A stretch of DNA of 64,000 bases. Origin: Thalassotalea sp. G2M2-11. GTDB taxonomy: Bacteria; Pseudomonadota; Gammaproteobacteria; Enterobacterales; Alteromonadaceae. The first letter of the stretch is position 1; each line of letters begins with the position of its first letter. A program made the translations under genes and the position numbers. The notes below the pieces were generated by a model that searched no databases, was not told where the DNA came from, and was given only the letters and a program-made list of their open reading frames with translations. The stretch spans positions 310,001 to 374,000 of the forward strand of contig NZ_JADNYL010000002.1 in the NCBI RefSeq assembly GCF_017168195.1, given 5' to 3'. Below are positions 19,154 to 29,070 of this stretch, in pieces.

Positions 19154-21514
19154 TTAATTAGCAAACCAAAACGGCCATAATTGTTGGCGAAACGTAGATA
19201 CTTTAAGCTTGTTATCGACCATATCGATTTGGATCATCCCCTGCTGTGCTGAGTTTAGCGTGGCAATATCATTATTTTCATAGCGCTGAACAACATCAGT
19301 CACAGGCATTCGCCAACGATTTAAATAGCCAGCACTAAAAATGGCAAGTTGTGGCGAAACGGCCTGAATAAATGACACTGAAGACGAGCTTTTTGAACCA
19401 TGGTGCGGCACAACCAGTACATCACTTTTTAGCGATATCGCTTGATCTTTAACTAATAGACGTTCGGTTTGACTCGATATGTCCCCGGTTAATAAGATAC
19501 TCTGGCTATTATCGGAAATTTTAATCACGCACGAGTCGTCATTATGCTGTGCCAACTTTTGCTGTGGCCATAACATTTCAATCGTCAAAAATTGCCATTT
19601 GATCACCTGCCCTTGTAAACAAGGCATTGCATTCTTGCTCTCATTATAAACTAACTGATTAATGGTTAATTGTTGCTGTAACAGTGCTAATCCGCCACTG
19701 TGATCGTTATCATCATGACTAATAAAAGCGACATCAATCGCCTGATAACCACGTTGCTTTAAAAAAGGTAACAGCACAGCTTCCGCCATAGAAAAACCTG
19801 AAGGAAAACGAGCGCCGGTATCGTACAACAGGACTTGATGATCCGCTTCTACAATCACTGACAACCCCTGCCCTACATCCATGACATAGACCCGCCAATC
19901 CTCAGAGGAATTGAAATACACTTTAGTCAAAACGAAAGAAGCAATACCAAAGATCATAAAAAAAATTATATGAAACCTGAGACGATTGACTATAAAAACC
20001 GTGACGAATAGCCAGATAATGGCAATCAAAAGCAAGATATAGCTGTTTAAAGACATTGGAAAGACCGTCATAGGGAGTTGCGCTAACCATTCAAACCAAT
20101 GCCATAGCCATTCAATTGTCAGCTGTGAAATGTTAAAAATAAACACTGCAAGCGTCTGACTCAAAGGCAACACTAACACAGCTAATAAGCTTAGCGGTAT
20201 GCTGGTTACACTCATCCAAGGTACTGCAACTAAATTTGCTGGTAAGGCTAACCAAGATAACTGATAGTTAATCATTACAGTGATCGGCAACATCAGTACA
20301 ATCAAAGAGCACTGAAAAGTGATTAACCCTTTTAACCAAGTCAACCATTTATCAGCCCTAGTTTTTGACTGTTGATCTTGTGGATCTCGCCAGGTAAAAC
20401 GCCACAATAAGAGAAAAATAATAGTGACAGCATAAAAAGACAGCCAAAAGCTGGCACTGAACAAACTATCAGGAAAACACAATGTGACGATAAATACGGT
20501 TATCGCTAACCAGCGAGTTAAGCTAAGCTTAATACCACTGAGCTTAGCAAACCAAAACAGTAGTAACATCAATAACGCCCGCATAGTCGGGACTGAAAAG
20601 CCCGCCAAATAAGCGTAATAACTGGTGATCACACAAGAGAAAATAATAGCCACTAGCTTATTATTAACCTTGAGCCAATTCGGCTGGCTCCCCTGCTTAG
20701 CCATCAAAGTGAATGGCAAGAGCATCAAGATAAGATCAATGACAAAATAGCTAGCAGCAGCCACTAGACCTAAATGTAAACCAGAAATTGCAATAAGATG
20801 TTGTGTGGCTGTGAGCGTTAATACTTGCCAATGCTTTTTGGTTAACTGCCCTCGCTCACCAAATGATAAAGCGATCACTAGTGCCGATAAATCATGCGCT
20901 GGTAATAATGCGAGTGTTTGATCATATAAGGCTTGTCTTAGCGAACTCTTTTGGTTTAATACTAGGTTATCACCCGAATTAAGCACATAACCCGTAGCAT
21001 GAATATTGTGACGTCTCAACCAGGTTTGATAGCTAAACCCTCCGCTATTTGCCAAGCCATAGGCCGGCTTAATTCGCACCGTTAATTGCCAAGACTGCTG
21101 GTCTTTTACTGGTATTTTTTGTTTAGTTTGCCGATCTGCTTGTTGCCAAGATAACCTAACCTTTATCGGCTCGCTCAGCGGCTTTCCCGCTAACTTTTCA
21201 ATAGTAAAATTAAAACGCTGACTCGATTCTTTAATTTGAGCAATGCCTGTTACACTACCTTCGATTACAATAGTTTGACTGGCTAACTGATGAAGCCAGT
21301 GTTGTTGGTTATCTTGAACCGACTGATAACTGCTTGCTGAGTAAAACATCCAACTCATACCCAAACAAAAAAAGCTCAGAAAACGCGTCTTTGACCACGA
21401 AAAACACAATAGAGCGCAAAAAAGCAGTAAAACTGTCGAAAATAAACTTGGCACTATTGGCAAAAATAGTGACAATAGTGCTCCCATAAAAAATGAGATT
21501 AACCACCAATCCAT
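19154..21514 (-). CDS. comEC: ComEC/Rec2-family DNA uptake channel protein
   Basis: A 786-residue polytopic protein. N-terminal helices and a small beta domain (DUF4131-like) precede the ComEC core with the hallmark HLIAISGLHLGLVA. After more membrane helices comes a C-terminal metallo-beta-lactamase-like domain with DVGQGLSVIVE, FISHDDNDHSGGL and VPHHGSKSSSS. It moves single-stranded DNA through the inner membrane in competence; the C-terminal domain is thought to act as a nuclease. It is at the head of the msbA run, as commonly found. It is divergent from the DUF2062 gene with only 28 bases between. Confidence 0.93.
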   Translation of the reverse strand: MDWWLISFFMGALLSLFLPIVPSLFSTVLLLFCALLCFSWSKTRFLSFFCLGMSWMFYSASSYQSVQDNQQHWLHQLASQTIVIEGSVTGIAQIKESSQRFNFTIEKLAGKPLSEPIKVRLSWQQADRQTKQKIPVKDQQSWQLTVRIKPAYGLANSGGFSYQTWLRRHNIHATGYVLNSGDNLVLNQKSSLRQALYDQTLALLPAHDLSALVIALSFGERGQLTKKHWQVLTLTATQHLIAISGLHLGLVAAASYFVIDLILMLLPFTLMAKQGSQPNWLKVNNKLVAIIFSCVITSYYAYLAGFSVPTMRALLMLLLFWFAKLSGIKLSLTRWLAITVFIVTLCFPDSLFSASFWLSFYAVTIIFLLLWRFTWRDPQDQQSKTRADKWLTWLKGLITFQCSLIVLMLPITVMINYQLSWLALPANLVAVPWMSVTSIPLSLLAVLVLPLSQTLAVFIFNISQLTIEWLWHWFEWLAQLPMTVFPMSLNSYILLLIAIIWLFVTVFIVNRLRFHIIFFMIFGIASFVLTKVYFNSSEDWRVYVMDVGQGLSVIVEADHQVLLYDTGARFPSGFSMAEAVLLPFLKQRGYQAIDVAFISHDDNDHSGGLALLQQQLTINQLVYNESKNAMPCLQGQVIKWQFLTIEMLWPQQKLAQHNDDSCVIKISDNSQSILLTGDISSQTERLLVKDQAISLKSDVLVVPHHGSKSSSSVSFIQAVSPQLAIFSAGYLNRWRMPVTDVVQRYENNDIATLNSAQQGMIQIDMVDNKLKVSTFRQQLWPFWFAN

Positions 21515-21542
21515 AGTGATTGTTTTCCTTAATTAGAGTTTT

Positions 21543-22055
21543 ATGCCCAAAAAAATCTTAAAAAAAATAATGCCCGATCACCACACCGTTAAATCTCATA
21601 AACATTTACAGATTTTTGGCGAACTTTTACATAACGGTAACTTATGGCATTTAAATCGTCGTTCCGTGGCAAAAGCCTTTGCCGTAGGATTATTTTTTGC
21701 CTTTATTCCTGTACCTTTTCAAATGATTTTATCGGCGGCTGTAGCTATTATAGTACACGCCAATTTACCGCTATCAATTGCGATAGTCTGGATAACTAAC
21801 CCATTGACTATGCCGGCAATTTTTTATTTTTGTTATCTAGTGGGCACATGGATTTTAGGCGCTTCCGAGAAAGAATTTATGTTTGAGGCCAGTTGGGAAT
21901 GGGTGGTCAATAGTGTCTCCACCATAGGCCCATCTTTCTTACTCGGGTGTGGTGTATTAGCGGTAACGTTCTCAATTATTGGCTATTTCGGCATCCATAC
22001 CTTATGGCGTTATTCCGTTTCAAAAGAATGGAAAAAACGCGCACAACGAAAATAA
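21543..22055 (+). CDS. DUF2062 membrane protein
   Basis: A 170-residue protein. After a basic N terminus it shows the family block LWHLNRRSVAKAFAVGLFFA, then FIPVPFQMILSAAVAII and WITNPLTMPAIFYFCYLVG. There are about three membrane helices and a basic tail. The function of DUF2062 is not known. The gene is divergent from comEC and convergent with the cyclopropane synthase gene, so it is its own unit. Confidence 0.88.
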   Translation: MPKKILKKIMPDHHTVKSHKHLQIFGELLHNGNLWHLNRRSVAKAFAVGLFFAFIPVPFQMILSAAVAIIVHANLPLSIAIVWITNPLTMPAIFYFCYLVGTWILGASEKEFMFEASWEWVVNSVSTIGPSFLLGCGVLAVTFSIIGYFGIHTLWRYSVSKEWKKRAQRK

Positions 22056-22075
22056 CCGCTAAGCTACTGACTAAG

Positions 22076-23314
22076 CTACTTGCGTGCAAGAATATGAACC
22101 GTACTGGTTGCACGCTCTAAAAAAGCGCCTTCGCAGTAGGCAAAATAATATAACCATAAGCGCTTAAATTGACTGTCATAACCTAATTGCGTCAACTCAG
22201 GCCAATTTTTTAAGAACGCTTTACGCCAATCAGCCAAAGTCTTAGCGTAATCAAGGCCTATATCGTCCATACGTTCTATCACCATATCGGTATGCTCAGT
22301 CAAGCGTGTTGATAGAATATTTACCGAGGGTAAAAAACCGCCCGGAAAAATGTAGCGCTGGATAAAATCAACATTCTTCCGGTAATAGTCAAAACGTTGA
22401 TCCGCAATAGTAATCGACTGTATTAATAGCTTACCGCCAGATTTTAATCGTGCATTACATTGCTTAAAAAAACTGGGTAAAAACTCGTAGCCAACCGCTT
22501 CTATCATCTCAACCGAGACCACCTTATCGAACTCACCGGTGAGTTCTCGATAATCTTTCTTAAGTAAAGTAATTTTATTAGATAAGCCTAAATCTGCTAC
22601 TCGCTGCTTAGCGTATTGATATTGTGCGTCTGAAATCGTGGTAGTCGTTACCTGACAGCCATAATGTTGAGCAGCATAAATAGCGAGACCTCCCCACCCT
22701 GTGCCAATCTCCAATAAATGATCTTTCTCATTTAAAGACAAGCGCTGACAAATAACCTCGAGCTTATGCAGTTGCGCCTCTGCTAAACTTGCATTCTCAT
22801 CTGGATAAATCGCAGATGAATACATCATTTCTTTATCGAGAAATCGGGTATACAAATCATTCCCCAAGTCATAATGCGCCAAAATATTGCGTTTAGCGCC
22901 ATGGCGAGTGTTACGATTTTGCCAATGATTAAAAGCATTCTTTAACTTATTTAACCATGGGCGTTGCTGTTCAAGCTGATCAGTCTGTTGCTGTGCCTTC
23001 GCAAAAATACGAATAACATTGGTTAAATTTGGGCTGGTCCATTTTTCTGCGATAAAGGCTTCAGCGGCACCTATCGCGCCACCTTTAACAAAATCACGAT
23101 ACACACTGATGTCATGCACCACAATTTTTGCCTGAATTTGTCTATCGTCAGACAATACTGACTGAGTATTGGGAAATATTCGTTGTTCGTTTCCTTCCTG
23201 AATGGTTAACTGACCATAATTAAGTTTAGCCAAAATAGAGAAAACCAGCGACTTACATTTTCGGTCAAACCAATGATCGATTTTTGTTGTACTGATATTT
23301 GCAAGTTTTTCCAC
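22076..23314 (-). CDS. cfa: Cyclopropane-fatty-acyl-phospholipid synthase family methyltransferase
   Basis: A 412-residue SAM-dependent enzyme of the CFA/mycolic acid family, which adds a methylene or methyl group to unsaturated acyl chains of membrane phospholipids. The SAM site is LLEIGTGWGGLAIYAA, with SVEMIEAVGYEFLPSFF and QRYIFPGGFLPS downstream, and an N-terminal substrate domain (about 20-130). Length is close to the family norm. It ends the ECF-sigma-headed run, 10 bases after the DUF1365 gene. In Rhodobacter the RpoE-ChrR regulon contains cfa-like genes, some linked to furan fatty acids, so the product here need not be a plain cyclopropane ring. Confidence 0.9.
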   Translation of the reverse strand: MEKLANISTTKIDHWFDRKCKSLVFSILAKLNYGQLTIQEGNEQRIFPNTQSVLSDDRQIQAKIVVHDISVYRDFVKGGAIGAAEAFIAEKWTSPNLTNVIRIFAKAQQQTDQLEQQRPWLNKLKNAFNHWQNRNTRHGAKRNILAHYDLGNDLYTRFLDKEMMYSSAIYPDENASLAEAQLHKLEVICQRLSLNEKDHLLEIGTGWGGLAIYAAQHYGCQVTTTTISDAQYQYAKQRVADLGLSNKITLLKKDYRELTGEFDKVVSVEMIEAVGYEFLPSFFKQCNARLKSGGKLLIQSITIADQRFDYYRKNVDFIQRYIFPGGFLPSVNILSTRLTEHTDMVIERMDDIGLDYAKTLADWRKAFLKNWPELTQLGYDSQFKRLWLYYFAYCEGAFLERATSTVHILARK

Positions 23315-23324
23315 TGAGTGACTC

Positions 23325-24134
23325 CTATTTCTTTTGAGCTATCGTGCGCTGTTTATTCACCTTTTGGTAAGGAACAAACGGAACTTTTTTTAAAAACAAT
23401 TTCAGTGCCTGCCAATAAATGGCACCAATAATTTTTACCGTCATCACCGGCTGAGCGAGCCAAAGCTTTACTAAGTTATCTTGAGTAAACGCCTGCTTAT
23501 TTAGCTTAATGCCAGCAAAAAATACCTTTTCACCCTCAGGGTTATCTTTTGTTGGTTTTCTATTTTCGATGTCAATCCTCAGCTGCTCTGCATGCTCTTT
23601 CGGCTCAACAATATGCCAATGATAATTCATCGCTAAATCCATAAAAGGCGAGACATGAAACGCTTTTTCACTCACCAATGAATCGGTTAAATTCACCAGA
23701 TAATAATGGCGCTGATTCCAAGGTGTATTGCTCACTTCAGCCAACATTTGCTGGCACTTTCCTGTGTGGTCATAGCAAAAATAAAAGTTTGCGGGACTGA
23801 AATACAAACCAAAGCATCGCGCTTGCACTAACATCACCACACTTTTTATCTCTGTACTACCACCTAATGATTTTACTTTATTGACAATACGTTGCTTAAG
23901 AGCACCTGGTTCACTTTTTAGATAATCTTTTTCAACAAAACGGATCGGACAATACCATTTTGTCCCAAAAGGAAAGCAATGTTTGACTGATTGCTCAAGT
24001 TCATCAACCTCCAACGCCAGCATATAAAGCTGATAGCTAAATTGATGTACTTTAGGAGCAAAGCGCTTATGAAAGACACTCCCACGATAGATTTTACTTT
24101 TTAATTCAAGATTATCTGTGCAATTAGGCTTCAT
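23325..24134 (-). CDS. DUF1365 protein of the lipid-modification cluster
   Basis: A 269-residue protein. The start at 24134 is chosen because its ATG overlaps the TGA of the upstream oxidoreductase gene as ATGA, the same coupling used by its neighbours. DUF1365 features include KIYRGSVFHKRFAPKVHQFSY near the N terminus, FSPANFYFCYD, and VSPFMDLAMNYHW. These proteins almost always sit between an FAD oxidoreductase and a CFA-type methyltransferase. The reaction is not known; an acyl-lipid role is inferred from context. Confidence 0.88.
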   Translation of the reverse strand: MKPNCTDNLELKSKIYRGSVFHKRFAPKVHQFSYQLYMLALEVDELEQSVKHCFPFGTKWYCPIRFVEKDYLKSEPGALKQRIVNKVKSLGGSTEIKSVVMLVQARCFGLYFSPANFYFCYDHTGKCQQMLAEVSNTPWNQRHYYLVNLTDSLVSEKAFHVSPFMDLAMNYHWHIVEPKEHAEQLRIDIENRKPTKDNPEGEKVFFAGIKLNKQAFTQDNLVKLWLAQPVMTVKIIGAIYWQALKLFLKKVPFVPYQKVNKQRTIAQKK

Positions 24135-25402
24135 AAAACTGGGCTTTTTTCTAAGTGACACTCAAAACGTTTAGCAACATCAACGGCACTTCTGACACCA
24201 TCTTCATGAAAACCGTTATACCAATAAGCACCAGCAAAATGGGTGTGCTGTTTGCCACAAATAACTTCTCGTTGTTGTTGTGCTTGCATCGATTCAACAG
24301 AAAAAACCGGGTGATGATAAGTAAATTCACGCAAAATTTTACTAGGGTCAATGGCTTCTTTTTGATTTAACGTGACACAAAAAGTATGGGCCGAAGATAA
24401 GCCTTGTAAAATGTTCATGTTATAAGTCACGCTCGCTGGTCGTAAGCGATCGTCACTCAGCTGATAATTCCAACTTGCCCAGGCTTTCTTGCGACGCGGC
24501 AATAAAGCAGTATCGGTATGTAACACGACGGAGTTCTCACTGTAAGGCATCGCTGTTAATATTTGTCGTTCTTGCTCACTCGCATCGGTTAATAACGCCA
24601 AGGCTTGATCTGAATGACAAGCTAATACCAACTCGTCAAACTCTTGCATAGCACCATCAGCAAAGGTTAATTGCACCTTGTTATTTAACCGCGTGATACT
24701 TGTTATTTGCGCTTGAGTATGAATGTTTTTGTTAAATGATGCCGTCAACGGCGATAGATAATTTCTTGAACCACCGGGGATCACATACCACTGCGGGCGA
24801 TCTTTAATATTTAACAAGCCGTGGTGGTAAAAAAAACGGACGAAAAAATGAAAATCAAAGGCTGACATTTGCGCTAACGAACTCGACCATATCGCCGCCC
24901 CCATAGGCAAAATATAATGCTCAGAGAAAAAGGAACTAAATTGATTCGCTTGTAAAAAATCCCCTAAGGTAAAACCTGCTTGAAATTGCCCTAATTCATA
25001 AGCCTGTTTACAAAGTTTATTAAAACGCAGTATTTCGCTAATTAAGTGCCAAAACTTGGGACGAAAAAGATTACGACGCTGGGCAAACAAGGTATTGAGG
25101 TTATGACCATTGTACTCTAAACCCGTTTGACAATTATGTACCGAAAAGCTCATCTCAGTTTTTTGTTTATCAACACCAAGCTCTGACAATAAACTGAGAT
25201 AATAAGGGTAAGTTTTATTGTTAAACACTATAAAACCTGTGTCTATGGCGTAACATTGGTTATCTAATTCAACATCAACTGTCGCGGTATGGCCACCTAT
25301 GGTATCGTTTTTTTCAAACACTGTGACATGGTGTTTTTTCGTTAAAAGATAAGCAGCAGTTAAACCAGCAACTCCGCTACCGATCACAGCAATATTTTTC
25401 AT
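24131..25402 (-). CDS. FAD-dependent amine oxidase-like oxidoreductase
   Basis: A 423-residue flavoprotein. The N-terminal dinucleotide motif VIGSGVAGLTAAYLL and GGHTATVDVE fix the FAD-binding fold, and GAYWYNGFHEDGVRSA near the C terminus is the second FAD contact. It belongs to the group found beside DUF1365 and CFA-type genes. Members of that group are candidates for oxidising or desaturating methylated or cyclopropane acyl chains; this is inference from context. It overlaps the SDR gene by 4 bases (ATGA) upstream and the DUF1365 gene by 4 bases downstream. Confidence 0.88.
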   Translation of the reverse strand: MKNIAVIGSGVAGLTAAYLLTKKHHVTVFEKNDTIGGHTATVDVELDNQCYAIDTGFIVFNNKTYPYYLSLLSELGVDKQKTEMSFSVHNCQTGLEYNGHNLNTLFAQRRNLFRPKFWHLISEILRFNKLCKQAYELGQFQAGFTLGDFLQANQFSSFFSEHYILPMGAAIWSSSLAQMSAFDFHFFVRFFYHHGLLNIKDRPQWYVIPGGSRNYLSPLTASFNKNIHTQAQITSITRLNNKVQLTFADGAMQEFDELVLACHSDQALALLTDASEQERQILTAMPYSENSVVLHTDTALLPRRKKAWASWNYQLSDDRLRPASVTYNMNILQGLSSAHTFCVTLNQKEAIDPSKILREFTYHHPVFSVESMQAQQQREVICGKQHTHFAGAYWYNGFHEDGVRSAVDVAKRFECHLEKSPVL

Positions 25403-26160
25403 AACTTAACATCCTTTAATGCAAATTTTTGCCACAGTGGCTGTGGTAACAGGGCGATTATTTTTAATAGTAAAGTTAACCGTTTAGGAAAGTGTAAATA
25501 AGGCTTTTTCAACGCAACGCCTTTAGCAATACGCTGCGCCGCATGATCACTGGAGATCATAAATGGCATATTAAAGTCGTTTTTATCGGTTAATGGTGTT
25601 TTTACAAAGCCAGGATGTACTAAGGTGACACTAATGTCGTGAGGCTTTAACGACAAACGCAAAGTATTTGCTAAATAATCAACGCCCGCTTTAGAGCTAC
25701 CATAAGCTTCAGCTCGCGGAAACGGTAATAAAGTGGCACTTGAGCTGATAAATACCAACTGCCCCTGTCGATTCACCTTAGGTAAAAAATATTCCAATAA
25801 AGTTGATAGCGACAATAAATTAACCGTTACTACTTGTTTAAATAATTGACTGTCAAAATATTTCGCATCATCTAAGTAGCGACAATCCCCCGCATTAAGG
25901 ATCAAAATATCAATATCTGACACTTGCTCGGCAGCATCAGCTAAGGCAACTTCATCGGTGACATCAAAAGCCAAGGTCTGACAATGGGCATATTGCTCTG
26001 CTAATTGTGCTAACTGCTCCTTGTTACGCCCACAGGCGATCAGCTGATAACCCGCCTGAGCATAATAATGCGTCAGTGCTAAACCAATGCCAGAAGTGGC
26101 GCCAGTGATCATCACTTTTTTAGGCTGTGATAACTGATTAACAGCGTGTTTGGTCGACAT
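25399..26160 (-). CDS. Short-chain dehydrogenase/reductase
   Basis: A 253-residue NAD(P)-dependent oxidoreductase. The start at 26160 is chosen because its ATG overlaps the TAA of the upstream gene as TAATG. The Rossmann motif is TGATSGIG, the NAG motif appears as ILNAGD, and the catalytic set is S in VFISSSA with YGSSK (Y-x3-K). The substrate is unknown; its position suggests a lipid intermediate. It is coupled by 4-base overlap to the FAD oxidoreductase gene. Confidence 0.9.
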   Translation of the reverse strand: MSTKHAVNQLSQPKKVMITGATSGIGLALTHYYAQAGYQLIACGRNKEQLAQLAEQYAHCQTLAFDVTDEVALADAAEQVSDIDILILNAGDCRYLDDAKYFDSQLFKQVVTVNLLSLSTLLEYFLPKVNRQGQLVFISSSATLLPFPRAEAYGSSKAGVDYLANTLRLSLKPHDISVTLVHPGFVKTPLTDKNDFNMPFMISSDHAAQRIAKGVALKKPYLHFPKRLTLLLKIIALLPQPLWQKFALKDVKL

Positions 26161-26651
26161 TAGCTGTTCATCCGTTGTTTTAGCCAACGTACAATTGGCC
26201 CTAAAATGGGCAGCTGCTCATAAAGCATCGCGCCTAAGTCGAAGTAGTCTCGGTGATAAATAACCTTATTATCCATTGCCTTAAGGAGAGAATGTCCTGA
26301 CACTGTGATAGCAGCACCTTGGTTAAGTTTTGGATGCTGCAATGTCATCTGCCAGTAAACAGCGGCACTATTAGCTTCGGTTATTAGCTGTTCAATCACA
26401 AACTCGCAGCTGTCAATATGTTGATAAAGCTTGCTAAAATACAACAACAGATCATCTATACCCGTTAATCGATGTGCGGGATCGATGAAAACAACATTTT
26501 GATGATACACATTATTTAACTGTGCCAAATTGTTTGCAGAAAGCGATTGATAAGCTGTGATAAAATTAGCTAACCACCTAGGCTTATCTTGCAATGTTTC
26601 AGCAATTGTTGCCTGTTCAACATTATCTGTGACACTTTGATTGTTAGTCAT
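26160..26651 (-). CDS. NTF2-like (SnoaL-type) small protein
   Basis: A 163-residue protein with the cone-shaped NTF2-like pattern: FITAYQSLSANNLAQL, then NVVFIDPAHRLTG, then VYWQMTLQHPKL and VSGHSLLKAMDNKVIYHRDYF. Such folds bind small hydrophobic ligands or act as isomerases. Here it starts the tightly coupled lipid block NTF2-SDR-FAD-DUF1365-CFA. It is 47 bases after the photolyase gene. I saw no separate sigma site in that gap. Confidence 0.85.
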   Translation of the reverse strand: MTNNQSVTDNVEQATIAETLQDKPRWLANFITAYQSLSANNLAQLNNVYHQNVVFIDPAHRLTGIDDLLLYFSKLYQHIDSCEFVIEQLITEANSAAVYWQMTLQHPKLNQGAAITVSGHSLLKAMDNKVIYHRDYFDLGAMLYEQLPILGPIVRWLKQRMNS

Positions 26652-26698
26652 ACCTTACCTTATAAAATGACCTCATCGAGGTTGTAAAGATTAACAAA

Positions 26699-28057
26699 CT
26701 AGCCTTTAAAAAAAGCAATCGCCCTTTCTCTTGCTGCTTTATGCTCAACGATAGCTGGCCAATATTGATGTTGTTTATCCGCTAAGTAATAATGAGGAAA
26801 ATGAATATGTTTATTCGGCACATCATTTAACTCCGGTATGTATTTACGTATGAAATCCCCCTTTGGATCAAAGCGTTCACTTTGTCTGATCGGATTAAAT
26901 ACGCGAAAATAAGGTTGTGCATCACATCCGGTACTTGCCGCCCATTGCCAGCCGCCATTATTAGCCGCTAAGTCACCATCGATCAGGTGCTGCATAAAAA
27001 ATTGTTCACCTAAGCGCCAATCAATCAGTAAATGTTTCGTTAAAAAGCTAGCAACAACCATACGTAAACGATTATGCATCCAGCCAGTTTGTACCAATTG
27101 TCTCATGGCGGCATCCACTAAAGGGTAACCTGTTTTACCTTGACACCAAGCTTGATAGGCTTGGCTATCGTCTCGCCAGCGCAAATGATCATATTTTTGA
27201 TTAAAATTTTGATGCATACATAGCCGAGGGTGAGCATCCAGTAAGTGACGATAAAACTCACGCCAAATTAATTCATTAAGCCAGCTAAAGCGGCTCGAAT
27301 CACTTGATAATAAGAGATCTGGATAACCTTGTAGTAATAACCTGAGCAAATACCTAGGACTTAACACACCAATGGCTAAATAAGGAGATAAGCCAGAAGT
27401 GCCTTTAATCGATGGAATATCTCGCTGATGATGGTAATCTTCAAGTTTATCATCAAGAAACTGAGGGATCACTTGCGCTTCAACTGTATCAACCAAAGGC
27501 CATGAGGAAGATAAACTATGCTCTGTCTCTTGGGCTGTATCCCCCAACTGATCATATCGGGCAATATAATCAACCCCATGATCACGCACATAGCTTAACC
27601 ACGCTTTTTTAAACGGGGTGAACACTTTAAACATCTCACCTGACTGATTAAGCACCCGCCCTTTTGGCACAATCACATCTGATTCAAAGTATTGCAGCTT
27701 TAAACCTTGCTTAATTAACTGTTGATCTCGGCGTACTTCATTGATTTCATGCTCACGATTAACCACCAAAGTATCAATGTTATGTTGCTGACAATATTGG
27801 CTTAAATGCGCTACTTGTGCTTGATGATCTGCTACTTTATGAATTACGAGTTCGATGCCTAATTGCGCCAGTTGTTTTGTTAACAACTCAAGGTGTCGTT
27901 TAATGAAATCGATTTTAATTGCTGACCAATGATAATCTTGCCAAAGCTCATCCAATACATAATAAATCGCTTTATCGGTATTTTTTCTGTGTGTTAAAAA
28001 GTATTCGAGCGCACTATTATCATGCACACGAATATCATGACGAAACCATAAAAGCAA
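26699..28057 (-). CDS. phrB: Deoxyribodipyrimidine photolyase (class I CPD)
   Basis: A 452-residue light-driven repair enzyme for pyrimidine dimers. The N-terminal antenna domain begins LLWFRHDIRVHDNSAL. The FAD domain has GTSGLSPYLAIGVLS, LIWREFYRHLLDAHPRL, GWMHNRLRMVVASFLTKHLL and NNGGWQWAASTGCDAQPYFR, standard for the class. The start is TTG, supported by AAGGAG 7 bases upstream; the next in-frame ATG would delete the antenna start. It belongs to the ECF-sigma operon, which fits the photolyase gene in the Rhodobacter RpoE regulon. Confidence 0.94.
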   Translation of the reverse strand: MLLWFRHDIRVHDNSALEYFLTHRKNTDKAIYYVLDELWQDYHWSAIKIDFIKRHLELLTKQLAQLGIELVIHKVADHQAQVAHLSQYCQQHNIDTLVVNREHEINEVRRDQQLIKQGLKLQYFESDVIVPKGRVLNQSGEMFKVFTPFKKAWLSYVRDHGVDYIARYDQLGDTAQETEHSLSSSWPLVDTVEAQVIPQFLDDKLEDYHHQRDIPSIKGTSGLSPYLAIGVLSPRYLLRLLLQGYPDLLLSSDSSRFSWLNELIWREFYRHLLDAHPRLCMHQNFNQKYDHLRWRDDSQAYQAWCQGKTGYPLVDAAMRQLVQTGWMHNRLRMVVASFLTKHLLIDWRLGEQFFMQHLIDGDLAANNGGWQWAASTGCDAQPYFRVFNPIRQSERFDPKGDFIRKYIPELNDVPNKHIHFPHYYLADKQHQYWPAIVEHKAARERAIAFFKG

Positions 28058-28104
28058 AGGGCTGCTCCTTATCGCTAGGTGATGATCATATTGAGTAAAA
28101 AGCG

Positions 28105-29058
28105 CTATAAACCATAGCGCAATTTAAGTTCACTTGGGTAAGGGTCTAAATATACCTGTTGTGCTAAGTAATCTTTTGGATGGGTCAGTAAATAATGCTT
28201 GATCAAGGTTAACGGCGCGATTAAAGGGAGTAAGCCTTTGCGATAATCATTGATTTGATGACATAACTCTTGGCGCTGTTCTTTGGTTAAGTATTTTGAA
28301 AAATAACCTTGAATATGCGCTAGCGTGTTCGCGTGCATTTTACGCGTTGCTTTTACTTTCAATGCCGCCATCAGCCCAGCAATATACTGCTTAGCCATGT
28401 CTTCCAACGACAAGTCAGCACGAGCAAGTAAACGCCCCAAGTGTTTATAAGCCACTAAATCATGACTCATGACCGTGTATTTGTACTGACTATGAAATGT
28501 CATTAATTTATGCTTAGTTAACCCTTGTTCATTTAGTGCTTGCCATTTTCGATAAGCATAGACTCGAGCAACAAAGTTTTCTCTTAATACGGCATCATTA
28601 AGTCTGCCATTTTCTTCACAAGGCAATAAAGGATTAGCCTCCATCACAGCTTGTGCAAAAGCACCAACGCCAGTAGCAGGTAAGGCATCACCTTCAGTTG
28701 AATACACTTTCACCCGTTCCATGCCACAGCTTGGGCTTTTCGCACAAAAAATAAAGCCACTGAATTTTTTAGCCAGCTTTGCTATTTTTTCACCATAAGC
28801 AGTTAATGCATCGGTAACATCTCCAGTGCCATCGGGTCGACAAACTTTAATCACATCATCCTGCTTAACCTGTCTAATAGTTGGACGTGGAATAGGTAAA
28901 CCAACCGCCACTTCTGGACAAAACGATTGATAAGTCACATGTTGACCAAATTCATTGATGCAAAAGTTTGAAGGTTTATTACTGGCATCAAATCGCACTT
29001 TTTCACCCACTAAACAAGCACTAATGCCGATAATAATATCTTTTTTATCCAGACTCAT
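28105..29058 (-). CDS. DUF523-DUF1722 (YbgA-like) protein
   Basis: A 317-residue two-domain protein. The DUF523 part (about 5-155) has IGISACLVGEKVRFDASNK, FCPEVAVGLPIPRP and CAKSPSCGMERVKVY with several cysteines. The DUF1722 part (about 190-310) has FHSQYKYTVMSHD and NTLAHIQGYFSKYL. Such proteins are usually next to photolyases; some photolyase-linked members are suspected of serving chromophore supply or redox roles, but none is proven to my knowledge. It starts 12 bases after chrR. Confidence 0.9.
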   Translation of the reverse strand: MSLDKKDIIIGISACLVGEKVRFDASNKPSNFCINEFGQHVTYQSFCPEVAVGLPIPRPTIRQVKQDDVIKVCRPDGTGDVTDALTAYGEKIAKLAKKFSGFIFCAKSPSCGMERVKVYSTEGDALPATGVGAFAQAVMEANPLLPCEENGRLNDAVLRENFVARVYAYRKWQALNEQGLTKHKLMTFHSQYKYTVMSHDLVAYKHLGRLLARADLSLEDMAKQYIAGLMAALKVKATRKMHANTLAHIQGYFSKYLTKEQRQELCHQINDYRKGLLPLIAPLTLIKHYLLTHPKDYLAQQVYLDPYPSELKLRYGL

Positions 29059-29070
29059 AAGTGAATACCT

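Noticed and set aside
28010-28104. A sixth sigma site before the photolyase gene
   Set aside because: ATGATCATC occurs there but no CGTA box follows at 16 bp, so the photolyase is best read as part of the operon from rpoE.
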